The translations under genes were made by a program, and so were the position numbers. Below the pieces are notes generated by a model, which worked only from the letters and a program-made list of their open reading frames with translations, was not told where the DNA came from and searched no databases. 40,267 bases of DNA from Palsa-739 sp035532535 (GTDB lineage: Bacteria; Actinomycetota; Thermoleophilia; Gaiellales; Gaiellaceae): positions 1-40,267 of the forward strand of contig DATKQT010000038.1 in NCBI GenBank assembly GCA_035532535.1. The letters are read 5' to 3'. Positions 14,995 to 23,547 of the stretch are shown piece after piece (position 1 is the first letter of the stretch; every line of letters begins with the position of its first letter).

Positions 14995-16452
14995 TTATGG
15001 GCCGTTGGCGACCACATTTTCGCCGGTCATCTGACGGGGCGGCTCGTAGCCCAGCAAGGCGAGGATCGTCGGCGCGAGGTCGGAGAGCTCGCCCTCCCGC
15101 AGTGAAAGGCCCGGAGTGGTCAAGACCAAAGGCACGAGATTGGTCGTGTGGGCCGTGTGCGGGCTCACGCCGTCGTCCTCCAGCAGCTTCTCGGCGTTGC
15201 CGTGATCGGCGGTCACGAGGCAGACGCCCCCCAGGAGAGACACCGCCTCGACCACCCGGCCGAGGCAGGCGTCGGCGGTCTCCACCGCCGTGACGACGGC
15301 CGGAATGACCCCCGTGTGGCCGACCATGTCGGGGTTCGCGAAGTTGATCACGGCGAACGCGTAGCCGTCGGCGATCTCCTCGACGAACCGGTCGGTGAGC
15401 TCGACCGCCGACATCTCGGGCTTTTTGTCGTAGCTCGGGACGTCGCGCGGCGAGGGCACGAGCAGGCGCGTCTCACGCGGAAACTCCTCCTCGCGGCCGC
15501 CGTCGAAGAAGTACGTCACGTGTGCGTACTTCTCCGTCTCTGCGGCATGGAGCTGCCGCACGCCGTGCTCGGCGAGCACCTCCCCCAGCACCTGGTCGAC
15601 CTTCTGGTCGGGGAACGCGACGGGAAAGTCGAAGTCGTCGCGATAGCGCGTCATCGTGGTCAGGTCGACGCCGAGCTCGCGGAGCTTCTCGGAGAGCTGG
15701 CGCCCGCGGTCGGGCCGGAAGTTGAAGAAGATCGCCGTGTCGCGCTCGGGGTCGAGCCGCGGGCGGCCGTCGATGACGATCGGCTCGATGAACTCGTCGG
15801 TGACGTTGCGGTCGTAGCTCTCCTGCACCGCGGCGATCGGATCGCTCGCGTGCGCACCCCGGCCGTGGACGATCGCGTCGATCGCGCGCTCCGTGCGATC
15901 CCAGCGCTTGTCGCGGTCCATCGCGTAGTAGCGACCGACGACGGTGGCGACGCGGTCGACCGGGAGTTCGGCGAGATCGTGCACCGCGGAATGCGGCGAC
16001 ACGTCGCGACCGTCGGTGAAGGCGTGGATCCACGTCTTCTCGGGAGCGAACTGGAGCAACGCCTTGACGTGGTCGATGTGCGAGTGCACACCACCGTGCG
16101 AGACGAGCCCGAGCAGGTGCACCTTCTCGCCACGCTCGAACGCGGAACGCAGGGCCGTGTTCTCGAAGAGCTCGCCCGTCTCGATCGCCTTGTTCACGCG
16201 CATGAGGTCCTGGAAGAGGATGCGGCCCGAGCCGATGGTGAGATGGCCGACCTCGGAGTTGCCCATCTGGCCGGGCGGAAGTCCCACTGCCTCGCCCGAT
16301 GCCTTCAGGGTCGTGTGCGGGAACTCCGCGAACAGCCGGTCGAAGACGGGCGTGCGCGCGAGCGAGATCGCATTCCCGGGGCCCGCCGGCGCGCAGCCCC
16401 AGCCGTCGAGGATGACGAGGACTACGAGCGGATACGTGCGGCCGTCTGACAT
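14995..16452 (-). CDS. gpmI: 2,3-bisphosphoglycerate-independent phosphoglycerate mutase
   Basis: This 485-residue enzyme interconverts 3- and 2-phosphoglycerate using two Mn2+ ions. It shows VVLVILDGWG with metal-binding Asp (residues 10-19), the phosphoserine loop GQMGNSEVGHLTIGSGR (Ser66), substrate loop HIDHVKALL and FTDGRDVSP near 125-150, and ITADHGN-type motif VTADHGNAEKL near 420. It is slightly shorter than the usual 510. It is the last gene of the glycolytic cluster, with a start 31 nt inside tpiA, so translation is probably coupled. Confidence 0.95.
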   Translation of the reverse strand: MSDGRTYPLVVLVILDGWGCAPAGPGNAISLARTPVFDRLFAEFPHTTLKASGEAVGLPPGQMGNSEVGHLTIGSGRILFQDLMRVNKAIETGELFENTALRSAFERGEKVHLLGLVSHGGVHSHIDHVKALLQFAPEKTWIHAFTDGRDVSPHSAVHDLAELPVDRVATVVGRYYAMDRDKRWDRTERAIDAIVHGRGAHASDPIAAVQESYDRNVTDEFIEPIVIDGRPRLDPERDTAIFFNFRPDRGRQLSEKLRELGVDLTTMTRYRDDFDFPVAFPDQKVDQVLGEVLAEHGVRQLHAAETEKYAHVTYFFDGGREEEFPRETRLLVPSPRDVPSYDKKPEMSAVELTDRFVEEIADGYAFAVINFANPDMVGHTGVIPAVVTAVETADACLGRVVEAVSLLGGVCLVTADHGNAEKLLEDDGVSPHTAHTTNLVPLVLTTPGLSLREGELSDLAPTILALLGYEPPRQMTGENVVANGP

Positions 16453-17084
16453 ATCGCCTTCAAGGAGTCGACGTCGAGCGAGGCTCCGCCGACGAGCGCG
16501 CCGTCGACACCCGGCCGCTCGAGCAGGCCGGCGGCGTTGTCTGGCTTGACCGAGCCGCCGTACAGGACCGGCGCGTCGAGGAGCGACTTGATGAACGCGT
16601 GCGCGTCCTGCGCCATCTCGGGCGTCGCGGTGAGCCCGGTGCCGATCGCCCAGACCGGCTCGTACGCGAGCACGAGCTGCGGGTGCGGCTCGAGCACGGC
16701 GAGCTGCCGGCGAAGCACATCCTCGGTCTCGTTGGCCTCGCGCTCGGCCAGGGTCTCACCGACGCAGGCGATGACCCGTAGACCGGCGTCGAGCGCGGCG
16801 CGCGTGCGGAGAGCGACCGTCTCGTCGGTCTCGCCGAAGTACTGCCGCCGCTCGGAGTGGCCGACGAGCGAGCCGGTAACACCGAGCTCGAGCAGCATCG
16901 GCGCGGAGATCTCGCCGGTGTACGCGCCTTCCGGTTCCCAGTGGACATTCTGCGCATAGGTGGTCAAGCCGGCGTCGACGCACTCGCGGAGACGCGTGAA
17001 CGGCGGACAGACGATCGCATCCAGCCCGGCGAGGGCGTGCGGGTCGGGTCCACGGAACATCTTCCAGTTGCCGGCGATGATCAC
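16422..17084 (-). CDS. tpiA: Triosephosphate isomerase
   Basis: This 220-residue TIM barrel interconverts dihydroxyacetone phosphate and glyceraldehyde 3-phosphate. Catalytic elements are GNWKM (Asn6, Lys8), VGHSERR (His76), YEPVWAIGTG (Glu142) and the phosphate loop YGGSVKPDNA near 180. It is about 30 residues shorter than the typical 250, mainly through a trimmed region after the first strand (GPDPHALAG replaces the first helix). The start is GTG 17084, overlapping the pgk stop by 4 nt (GTGA), and places the catalytic lysine correctly. Confidence 0.94.
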   Translation of the reverse strand: MIIAGNWKMFRGPDPHALAGLDAIVCPPFTRLRECVDAGLTTYAQNVHWEPEGAYTGEISAPMLLELGVTGSLVGHSERRQYFGETDETVALRTRAALDAGLRVIACVGETLAEREANETEDVLRRQLAVLEPHPQLVLAYEPVWAIGTGLTATPEMAQDAHAFIKSLLDAPVLYGGSVKPDNAAGLLERPGVDGALVGGASLDVDSLKAICQTAARIRS

Positions 17085-18124
17085 GAGGCGATCACCGCGA
17101 CGCCGGGCAGCTCCTTGCCCTCCAGCAGCTCGAGGCTCGCGCCTCCGCCGGTCGAGACCCACGAGATCGTGTCGGCGAGGCCGAGCTCGTTCAGCGCGCG
17201 CACCGAGTCGGCGCCGCCGACGACGGAGAACGCCTTCGTGTTGCCGGCGACTGCCTCGGCCACCGCCTTCGTGCCCCCGGCGAAGCGCGGCCACTCGAAC
17301 ACGCCCATGGGGCCGTTCCAGAAGATCGTCCGCGCATCTGCGAGACGAGCGGCGAACGCTTTCCGCGTCTCCGGGCCGATGTCGAGGCCGAGCCAGCCGT
17401 CCGGAATCTCGTCGACGACGAACGTCGCCGACTCCGCGTCGGCTTCGAACGAGGCCGCACCGACGACATCGGTTGGCAGCTCGACCTGGAAGTCGAGCGG
17501 ATTCTCGACGCGCAGCTGCTCGGCCATCTTGCCGCCGATGAGCACCGTGTCCGCACGGCCGCCGAGATGCTGGAGCACGCCGAGCTTGTCGTCCACCTTC
17601 GCACCGCCGGAGACGAGCACGAACGGCCGCTCGACGTCGCCGAGGAGCTTGCCGAGGTTTCGGAGCTCTTCCTCCATGAGCAACCCTGCATATGCCGGGA
17701 GGATCCGCGCGACCGCCTCCGTGGACGAGTGCGCGCGGTGCGCCGAGCCAAAAGCGTCGTCAACGTACAGGTCGCAGCCGTTCGCGAGCTCGCGGGCGAA
17801 GCCCTCGTCGTTCTTCGTCTCTCCGGGATTGAAGCGCGTGTTCTCGAGCACGCGGATGCGGTCGTCGGGGAGCAGCTCTCGCAACCGGGCCGCCACCGGC
17901 GCGATCCGGAACGCCTCGTCGACGCCCTTCGGCCGGCCGAGGTGCGAGCAGACATGGATCTCGGCCGCGCCGTTGGCGAGCAAGAGCCGCAAGGTCGGCA
18001 GCGACGCGCGGATACGCGTGTCGTCGGCGACAGCGCCGTTCTCGAGCGGCACGTTCAGGTCCGCGCGGACCAGCACGACCTTGCCGGAGACATCGGCGTC
18101 GCGCACGGACCGGGGTAGCCGCAT
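17081..18124 (-). CDS. pgk: Phosphoglycerate kinase
   Basis: This 347-residue kinase makes ATP from 1,3-bisphosphoglycerate. Signatures are VVLVRADLNVPL near residue 18, HLGRPKG near 63, NTRFNPGETKN near 95, the hinge ENPLDF region, FWNGPMGVFE near 265, and the C-terminal nucleotide loop STGGGASLELLEGKELPG. It is shorter than the usual 390-400 residues. ATG 18124 overlaps the gap stop by one base (TGATG). It is second in the gap-pgk-tpiA-gpmI run. Confidence 0.95.
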   Translation of the reverse strand: MRLPRSVRDADVSGKVVLVRADLNVPLENGAVADDTRIRASLPTLRLLLANGAAEIHVCSHLGRPKGVDEAFRIAPVAARLRELLPDDRIRVLENTRFNPGETKNDEGFARELANGCDLYVDDAFGSAHRAHSSTEAVARILPAYAGLLMEEELRNLGKLLGDVERPFVLVSGGAKVDDKLGVLQHLGGRADTVLIGGKMAEQLRVENPLDFQVELPTDVVGAASFEADAESATFVVDEIPDGWLGLDIGPETRKAFAARLADARTIFWNGPMGVFEWPRFAGGTKAVAEAVAGNTKAFSVVGGADSVRALNELGLADTISWVSTGGGASLELLEGKELPGVAVIAS

Positions 18125-19152
18125 CAGACTGCGACGGCCGCAGGCATCGTCTGTGCGATCTTCGCGACGAGATCGACGAGCCGGCAGCTGTAGCCCCACT
18201 CGTTGTCGTACCAGCCGAACACCTTCACGAGGTTCCCGTTCACCATCGTCAGGTCGCTGTCGAAGATCGACGAGTACGACGAATGGACGATGTCGGTGGA
18301 GACGAGGGGCTCGTCCGAGTACTGGAGGACGCCCTCGAAGTCGCCGGTGTCCGCCTTCGAGCGGAAGAGCTCGTTGACGGCGTCCTTCGACGTCTCCGCC
18401 GCGACCTCGACGACGAGGTCGACGATCGAACCGACCGGGACCGGTGCACGCATCGACATCCCGTCCACCTTGCCCTTGAGGTCCGGCAGAACGAGGCCGA
18501 TGGCCTTGGCTGCGCCTGTCGACGTCGGGATGAGGTTGATCGCGGCGGCACGGGCGCGCCGCAAGTCCGGGTGCGGCAGGTCGAGCGTGCGCTGGTCGTT
18601 CGTGTACGCATGGATCGTCGTCATGAAGCCGCGCTCGACCGTGTATGCCTCGTGCAGCACCTTTGCGAGCGGCGCGACGCAGTTCGTCGTGCACGACGCA
18701 TTCGAGATGATGTTGTGCTTCTCGGGGTCGTACTCGCGGTCGTTGACACCGATGACGACGGTGAGATCGGGGTCGGTCGCCGGGGCCGAGATGACGACCT
18801 TCTTCGCGCCGGCTTCGAGATGCTTCGCCGCGTCCTCGCGCTTCGTGAAGAAGCCGGTGGACTCGATCGCGACGTCGATGCCGAGCTCTTCCCATGGCAG
18901 CTGGGCAGGGTCGCGTTCGCTCGACAGCTTGATCTCGTGCCCGTCGACGCGGATGAAACCGTCGCCCGCCTCGACCGCCACTGTGAGGTTTCCGAGGACG
19001 GAGTCGTGCTTCAGCAGGTGCGCCATCGTCTTGGCGTCGCCGATGTCGTTCGCGGCCACGATCTCGAAGTCGCCGCCGCGCTCGAGCTGGGCGCGCAGGA
19101 AGTTGCGCCCGATCCTGCCGAATCCATTGATCCCGACCCTGATCTTTGCCAT
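18124..19152 (-). CDS. gap: Glyceraldehyde-3-phosphate dehydrogenase, type I
   Basis: This 342-residue protein oxidises glyceraldehyde 3-phosphate with NAD+. It has the Rossmann start VGINGFGRIGRNFLR, AANDIGD near residue 33 (an Asp fitting NAD preference), the catalytic SNASCTTNC (Cys154) with downstream His in THAYTNDQ, STGAAKAIGLVLP near 215, and WYDNEWGYS near 315. It opens the glycolytic run; 273 nt separate it from whiA upstream, so it probably has its own promoter there. Confidence 0.96.
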   Translation of the reverse strand: MAKIRVGINGFGRIGRNFLRAQLERGGDFEIVAANDIGDAKTMAHLLKHDSVLGNLTVAVEAGDGFIRVDGHEIKLSSERDPAQLPWEELGIDVAIESTGFFTKREDAAKHLEAGAKKVVISAPATDPDLTVVIGVNDREYDPEKHNIISNASCTTNCVAPLAKVLHEAYTVERGFMTTIHAYTNDQRTLDLPHPDLRRARAAAINLIPTSTGAAKAIGLVLPDLKGKVDGMSMRAPVPVGSIVDLVVEVAAETSKDAVNELFRSKADTGDFEGVLQYSDEPLVSTDIVHSSYSSIFDSDLTMVNGNLVKVFGWYDNEWGYSCRLVDLVAKIAQTMPAAVAV

Positions 19153-19383
19153 GGGTTCGATGCCTTTCGTCTCTTGTGGTCTCGGCTCCGAGTGTAACGA
19201 GGGGGTTGAGCCGCCACGGAGTAAGAAGCCGCAGTTGAACGGGTTTTTTCCGCAGGAGATACGACTTTGAAAAGGCCTAGCGCGTTTCGCACATAAGTCG
19301 TCATACTCGGCAACGGCGGGTCCGCGCTCGTCCGGTGATGGATTCAGACCCCGTCCGTCACCACGGTCTCGGGTGTGGCATAC

Positions 19384-19418
19384 GGACCGGGAGGGTCGTC
19401 CTCGGAGCTTCCCGGTCC
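19384..19418. terminator. Hairpin just after whiA
   Basis: GGACCGGGA (19384-19392) and TCCCGGTCC (19410-19418) form a perfect 9-bp stem with a 17-nt loop, starting 8 nt after the whiA stop. No T-run follows, as is common for actinobacterial terminators. The remaining gap to gap (19153-19383) holds no gene I can support and presumably contains the gap promoter, though no clear -10/-35 pair was found. Confidence 0.5.
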
Positions 19419-19425
19419 ACCGCCG

Positions 19426-20328
19426 CTATTCCGCCAGCTCCTGGAGCCGCCGGAGCCGCCGGTAGGCGGAGGCCTTCGTCACCGGCGGCCGGCAGCGGCG
19501 CGCAAGGTCCGCGATCGACGCCGTCGGATGGCGGATGCGAAGGACCGCGAGCTCACGCAGGTCGTCGGGCAGCGCATCAACGTCGAGCTTCCGCACGGCC
19601 TGGAGCTGCGCATGCGCCGCGCGGCCCGTGCGAACGAGGTTGGCGTGGTCGGCATTCGCGAGCCGGTTTGCGTCCGCCTTCGTCGCGGACATGACCGAGC
19701 GCTCCTCGAGCACGAGGACGACGTCCGTCGCCCCGGCCACGACGAGGAGATCGGCGATCGCCTCCGTGCTCTTCGCGTACGCGATTGCGTGCCGCTCCCG
19801 CTGGAGGACGTGCAGCTCCGCCCCTTCGCGTGCCGCGACGCCGGCGAGGAACTGGGCGCCTTCGATCTCTGCCGTGCGGATCTCCACATGCGGGTCGCGC
19901 GGCCCGCTCAGCGAGCCGGCGCCGAGCAGCGCTCCGCGCAGGTAGGCGCGGCGGCAGCACCGCCGTGCGACGACGCGCGCCGGCGGATGGTCGATCGGCC
20001 GGTGTCCGGCGTCGAGCACGCCCGCGCGATGGAGCGTGTCGTAGGCGTGCTGGGTTCCCTCGACGTGCAGCTGGTACCGCGTCGAGCGGTCGAACGCCGG
20101 TCGCTGATACGTCCGGATCTCGGACTCGACACCGAACGCGCGCAGCAGCGTGAACGCGCGCCGCGCGACCGCCGAGCTGACGAGGTCGAGGTGGACCGCG
20201 ACCTCGCCGCGGCCGCGGAGGTGGACGCTGCCGGCGACGTGGAAGAGGCCCGACAGCTCGGCGAGGCGGTCGCAGTCGGACTCGGGCGCGATCGCCGCGA
20301 GCTCGTTGCGCAGGTCTTCAGAGAGCAC
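19426..20328 (-). CDS. whiA: WhiA-family DNA-binding regulator
   Basis: This 300-residue protein has the WhiA architecture: an N-terminal homing-endonuclease-like fold without the catalytic residues (LSGLFHVAGSVHLRGRGEV, FLAGVAAREGAELHV), then an HTH domain (ASIADLARRC, VTKASAYRRLRRLQELA, residues 265-300). WhiA binds GACAC-type sites and drives sporulation or cell-division genes in actinobacteria. The start GTG 20328 overlaps the alkyltransferase by 11 nt. Its usual partners rapZ and yvcK are not next to it here, but whiA before gap-pgk-tpiA is the conserved actinobacterial order. Confidence 0.92.
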   Translation of the reverse strand: MLSEDLRNELAAIAPESDCDRLAELSGLFHVAGSVHLRGRGEVAVHLDLVSSAVARRAFTLLRAFGVESEIRTYQRPAFDRSTRYQLHVEGTQHAYDTLHRAGVLDAGHRPIDHPPARVVARRCCRRAYLRGALLGAGSLSGPRDPHVEIRTAEIEGAQFLAGVAAREGAELHVLQRERHAIAYAKSTEAIADLLVVAGATDVVLVLEERSVMSATKADANRLANADHANLVRTGRAAHAQLQAVRKLDVDALPDDLRELAVLRIRHPTASIADLARRCRPPVTKASAYRRLRRLQELAE

Positions 20329-20782
20329 CTTCGAGCTCCAGGAGCCGGCGCTTGTATCCGACGCCGTACGAGCCGTACGAGCCGAGATCGCCGGCGGCGA
20401 CGACGCGATGGCACGGGACGAACAGGCCGAGGCGGTTGCGCGCACAGAAGCTTCCAGCCGCGCGCGCGGCGCCGGGCGCGCCGGCGAGCGCCGCCAGCTC
20501 GCCGTAGGTCACCACCTCGCCCCGCGGGACCGACCGCAGCGCCTCGGCGCAGCGGGAAAAGAATTCGCTGTCGTACTCGAGGTCGACGGGCACCTCGCCG
20601 AGCGGGACGTCCTCGCCCGCGAAGTACGCCTTGATCCGATCCACGAGCTCCAAGTGACAACTTGTTACTTGTGCTGTTCGGACCGGATGCGGCAGCTCGT
20701 GCCAGACGACCCGGCCGTCGACGAGAACGAGCTCTCCCACGCCCCAGTCCTGCGCTTCGTATGCCACCTGCGTCGTCACCAC
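20318..20782 (-). CDS. Methylated-DNA--protein-cysteine S-methyltransferase (Ogt/MGMT-like)
   Basis: This 154-residue repair protein moves alkyl groups from O6-alkylguanine to its own cysteine. It has FFSRCAEALRSVPRGEVVTYGELA (residues 74-97), the recognition helix region AARAAGSFCARN, and the active-site FVPCHRVVAAG (Cys124), ending with GYKRRLLELEGAL. The N-terminal part is shorter than in Ogt. It opens the leftward cluster leading into whiA and faces pruA across a 23-nt gap. Confidence 0.92.
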   Translation of the reverse strand: MVTTQVAYEAQDWGVGELVLVDGRVVWHELPHPVRTAQVTSCHLELVDRIKAYFAGEDVPLGEVPVDLEYDSEFFSRCAEALRSVPRGEVVTYGELAALAGAPGAARAAGSFCARNRLGLFVPCHRVVAAGDLGSYGSYGVGYKRRLLELEGAL

Positions 20783-20805
20783 TCCCTGAATCCTAGAATC
20801 GCCCT

Positions 20806-22449
20806 ATGAGCACCCACGCGATCTTCCGAGCACCCGAGCCGTACAACGAGCCCGCCCGCGATTACGCGCCCGGCTCGCCGGAGCGCGAGGCGTTGCGCCT
20901 GCGGCTCCAGGAGATGGAAGCGCAGCCGCTCGACATCCCGCTCGTCATCGGCGGCGAGGAGGTTCGGACCGGGAACACGTTCGAGGCCGTGGAGCCGCAC
21001 AAGCGCTCGCACGTGCTCGCAACCGTGCACAAGGGAGGCGCCGCCGAGGTCGAGCGCGCCGTCGCCGCCGCCGCCGAGGCGTGGAACGACTGGTCGCGCA
21101 CGCCGTGGGAGGAGCGCGCGACGATTCTCCTTCGCGCAGCCGACCTGCTCGCGGGGCCGTGGCGCTCGACGCTGAACGCGGCGACCATGCTCGGCCAGTC
21201 GAAGACCGCACACCAGGCGGAGATCGACTCCGCCTGCGAGGTGATCGACTTCTGGCGGTTCAACGTCAGCTTCATGACGCGCATCTACGAGCAGCAGCCG
21301 GTCTCGTCGCCCGGCGTGTGGAACCGGATGGAGTACCGGCCGCTCGAGGGCTTCGTCTTTGCGGTGACGCCGTTCAACTTCACCGCCATCGGCGCGAACC
21401 TGCCGACGTCGGCCGCGCTCATGGGGAACACGGTCGTCTGGAAGCCGGCGTCGACGGCCGCCTACTCGGCGTGGTGGCTGATGAAGCTGTACGAGGAGGC
21501 CGGCCTGCCGCCCGGCGTCATCAACCTCGTGTACGGCAACGGCGCGGACATCGGCGACCCGGCGATCGCGCACCGCGATCTCGCCGGCATCCACTTCACC
21601 GGCTCGACCGGTGTGTTCAACGGGATGTGGAAGTCGGTCGGCGAGAACATCGCCGCGGGCGGCTATCGCAACTACCCGCGCATCGTCGGCGAGACCGGGG
21701 GCAAGGACTTCATCGTCGCGCACCCGTCCGCAGACGTCGCGTCGCTCGCGACGGCGATCGTGCGCGGCTCGTTCGAGTACCAGGGACAGAAGTGCTCCGC
21801 TGCGTCACGCGTCTTTGCGCCGTCCAATCTCTGGCCCGAGCTGCGCGAACGGCTCGTCGAGGAAGTGCGCAGCCTGCGCATGGGCGACGTCGGCGACTTC
21901 TCCAACTTCATGGGCGCCGTGATCGACAAGAACTCGTTCGCCACCCAGAAGCAGGCGATCGACGACGCAAACGCATCGAGCGGCCAGGCGTCGGTGCTCG
22001 TCGGCGGCGGCTACGACGACTCGGACGGTTGGTTCGTCGAGCCGACCGTGATCGAGACCCGCGACCCGAACTTCCGCACGATGAAGGAGGAGCTCTTCGG
22101 GCCCGTCGTCACCGCGTTCGTCTACGACGAGAAGAAGTACGAGGACACGCTCGATCTGATCGACGGCGGGGCCCCTTACGGGCTCACCGGCGCCGTCTTC
22201 GCGCGCGACCGTGCGGCGGTCGAGACGGCGAAGGACCGGCTGCGCTACGCGGCGGGGAACTTCTACGTCAACGACAAGCCCACCGGTGCGGTGGTCGGAC
22301 AGCAGCCCTTCGGCGGGGCGCGGGCGTCGGGCACGAACGACAAGGCGGGGTCGATGTGGAACCTCATCCGCTGGGTGTCGCCGCGGACGATCAAAGAGAC
22401 GTTCGTCCCCCCGACGGACTACCGCTACCCGTTCATGCAGTCCGACTAG
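20806..22449 (+). CDS. pruA: L-glutamate gamma-semialdehyde (1-pyrroline-5-carboxylate) dehydrogenase
   Basis: This 547-residue aldehyde dehydrogenase is of the monofunctional, ALDH4A1-like type, the last step of proline breakdown to glutamate. Evidence: WNRMEYRPLEGFVFAVTPFN near residue 167, HFTGSTGVF near 264, the glutamate in GETGGKDF near 296, the nucleophile in YQGQKCSAASR near 328, and EELFGPVVTAFVY near 428. No proline dehydrogenase gene is adjacent. It ends in a 4-nt overlap with the convergent glutamic-peptidase gene. Confidence 0.94.
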   Translation: MSTHAIFRAPEPYNEPARDYAPGSPEREALRLRLQEMEAQPLDIPLVIGGEEVRTGNTFEAVEPHKRSHVLATVHKGGAAEVERAVAAAAEAWNDWSRTPWEERATILLRAADLLAGPWRSTLNAATMLGQSKTAHQAEIDSACEVIDFWRFNVSFMTRIYEQQPVSSPGVWNRMEYRPLEGFVFAVTPFNFTAIGANLPTSAALMGNTVVWKPASTAAYSAWWLMKLYEEAGLPPGVINLVYGNGADIGDPAIAHRDLAGIHFTGSTGVFNGMWKSVGENIAAGGYRNYPRIVGETGGKDFIVAHPSADVASLATAIVRGSFEYQGQKCSAASRVFAPSNLWPELRERLVEEVRSLRMGDVGDFSNFMGAVIDKNSFATQKQAIDDANASSGQASVLVGGGYDDSDGWFVEPTVIETRDPNFRTMKEELFGPVVTAFVYDEKKYEDTLDLIDGGAPYGLTGAVFARDRAAVETAKDRLRYAAGNFYVNDKPTGAVVGQQPFGGARASGTNDKAGSMWNLIRWVSPRTIKETFVPPTDYRYPFMQSD

Positions 22450-23276
22450 GGACTGGCGCGGTGATGGCGGTGCCGCGGCTTCGGCTTCGCCTTCACCTTC
22501 GCCTTGACCTTCACTTTGGGTTTCGCGCGCACCTGAGGTTGCGTAACCTGAACGGGAACGAACGCGACGGTGAAGTCCGAGCCGTCGGGCGACAGCGCTG
22601 CGGGGCTGGCTGAGCCGGTCTCGCCGCCGAGCTCGATCGACGTTGCGCTCCAGCTCTGATCCGAGATCGTTCCGACATGGCCGTTGGCGGTCGTCGACGA
22701 TCCGCTGAACTCGATGGTCCCAAAGTTCGCGAGCGGGAGTTGCGCGCAGTGGTCGGTGCTGAAGCACCGCGACGGCGCCTCCGCGATCCACTCGGCGGAG
22801 GACGTATCGAGGACCGCGGGGGTCTCCTGCGTCGTGAACATCTGGTTCGTAGTCACGTCGGTGAGTGTCAGCGTGACGGCGGCGCCGTCGATGCTGACCT
22901 CGGCGGAGATGGTGTCGCCGGCCGAGATCGTGACCGGCACGCTGACGGAGCCGTCCGGCAGCAACTCGTACCACGCGGTATAGAAGGGCTGGCCGTTGCG
23001 GCAGTCCGACTCGGTGCCGGTCTGCTCGAGTCCGCCGTTGCTTCCGACGAGGCCGCCGATGCCGACCCAGAAGGCCGAGTAGCTGGACGTGAAGACTCCG
23101 GTGCACGCGGCGGCAGGCTGGACCCAGGTGCCCTTCACGTCGGTGAAGGTGGAACCGCTGACCGCGTAGCCCGCCCAGTTCGTGCTCTGGTCGGCGTCCT
23201 GGGCGACCCGGGCCTGCGCGGCGCCCGCCAGGACGAGCCCGGTGACGGCGATCGCGAGGACGGCCAGCGTTCTCAT
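22446..23276 (-). CDS. Secreted G1-family (eqolisin-like) glutamic peptidase
   Basis: This protein of about 276 residues has a signal peptide (MRTLAVLAIAVTGLVLAGAA) and the peptidase G1 pattern: STNWAGYAVSG (31-41), VKGTWVQPA with the catalytic Gln53, FWVGIGG near 69, YTAWYELLP near 99, and SSAEWIAEAP with catalytic Glu162. G1 peptidases form a beta-sandwich and act in acid. The C-terminus is a very basic tail of Lys-Pro and Lys-Val repeats, then RHRHH. An ATG at 23297 would add seven residues (MRFDRAG); I prefer 23276 for the signal-peptide shape. Confidence 0.88.
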   Translation of the reverse strand: MRTLAVLAIAVTGLVLAGAAQARVAQDADQSTNWAGYAVSGSTFTDVKGTWVQPAAACTGVFTSSYSAFWVGIGGLVGSNGGLEQTGTESDCRNGQPFYTAWYELLPDGSVSVPVTISAGDTISAEVSIDGAAVTLTLTDVTTNQMFTTQETPAVLDTSSAEWIAEAPSRCFSTDHCAQLPLANFGTIEFSGSSTTANGHVGTISDQSWSATSIELGGETGSASPAALSPDGSDFTVAFVPVQVTQPQVRAKPKVKVKAKVKAKPKPRHRHHRASP

Positions 23277-23312
23277 TCCAGCCCTATCGAAGCGCAACGC
23301 GCTATGCGGTGC

Positions 23313-23495
23313 CTAAGAATCGTGGACGGGACCGGTGAACCGCTCGTTCCCGGCCGGCTCGAGCGCCTCGACGGCGGCCTCGAAGGCCGCCCAGCGCCCG
23401 ACATGCGCCTCGACTTCGGCGATCGTGCCGACGAAGAGCTGCTCGTACCACGCGTGGTCGCGCAGGTCGTCCTCGATCCGGTGCAGTACCGCCAT
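23313..23495 (-). CDS. Small hypothetical protein
   Basis: This 60-residue open frame (starting MAVLHRIEDDLRDHAWYEQL, then FVGTIAEVEAHVGRWAAFEA) is acidic and predicted mostly helical, with no signal or membrane segment. It fills the gap between the glutamic peptidase and uvrC and reads in the same direction as both. The compact, amphipathic composition looks like a true protein rather than a shadow frame, and no competing frame exists here. No family recognised. Confidence 0.5.
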   Translation of the reverse strand: MAVLHRIEDDLRDHAWYEQLFVGTIAEVEAHVGRWAAFEAAVEALEPAGNERFTGPVHDS

Positions 23496-23547
23496 GCCCC
23501 GGAGGCTAGACGGGCGCCGTTAGGGATCGGTCAAGCCCCTGTAAGAA

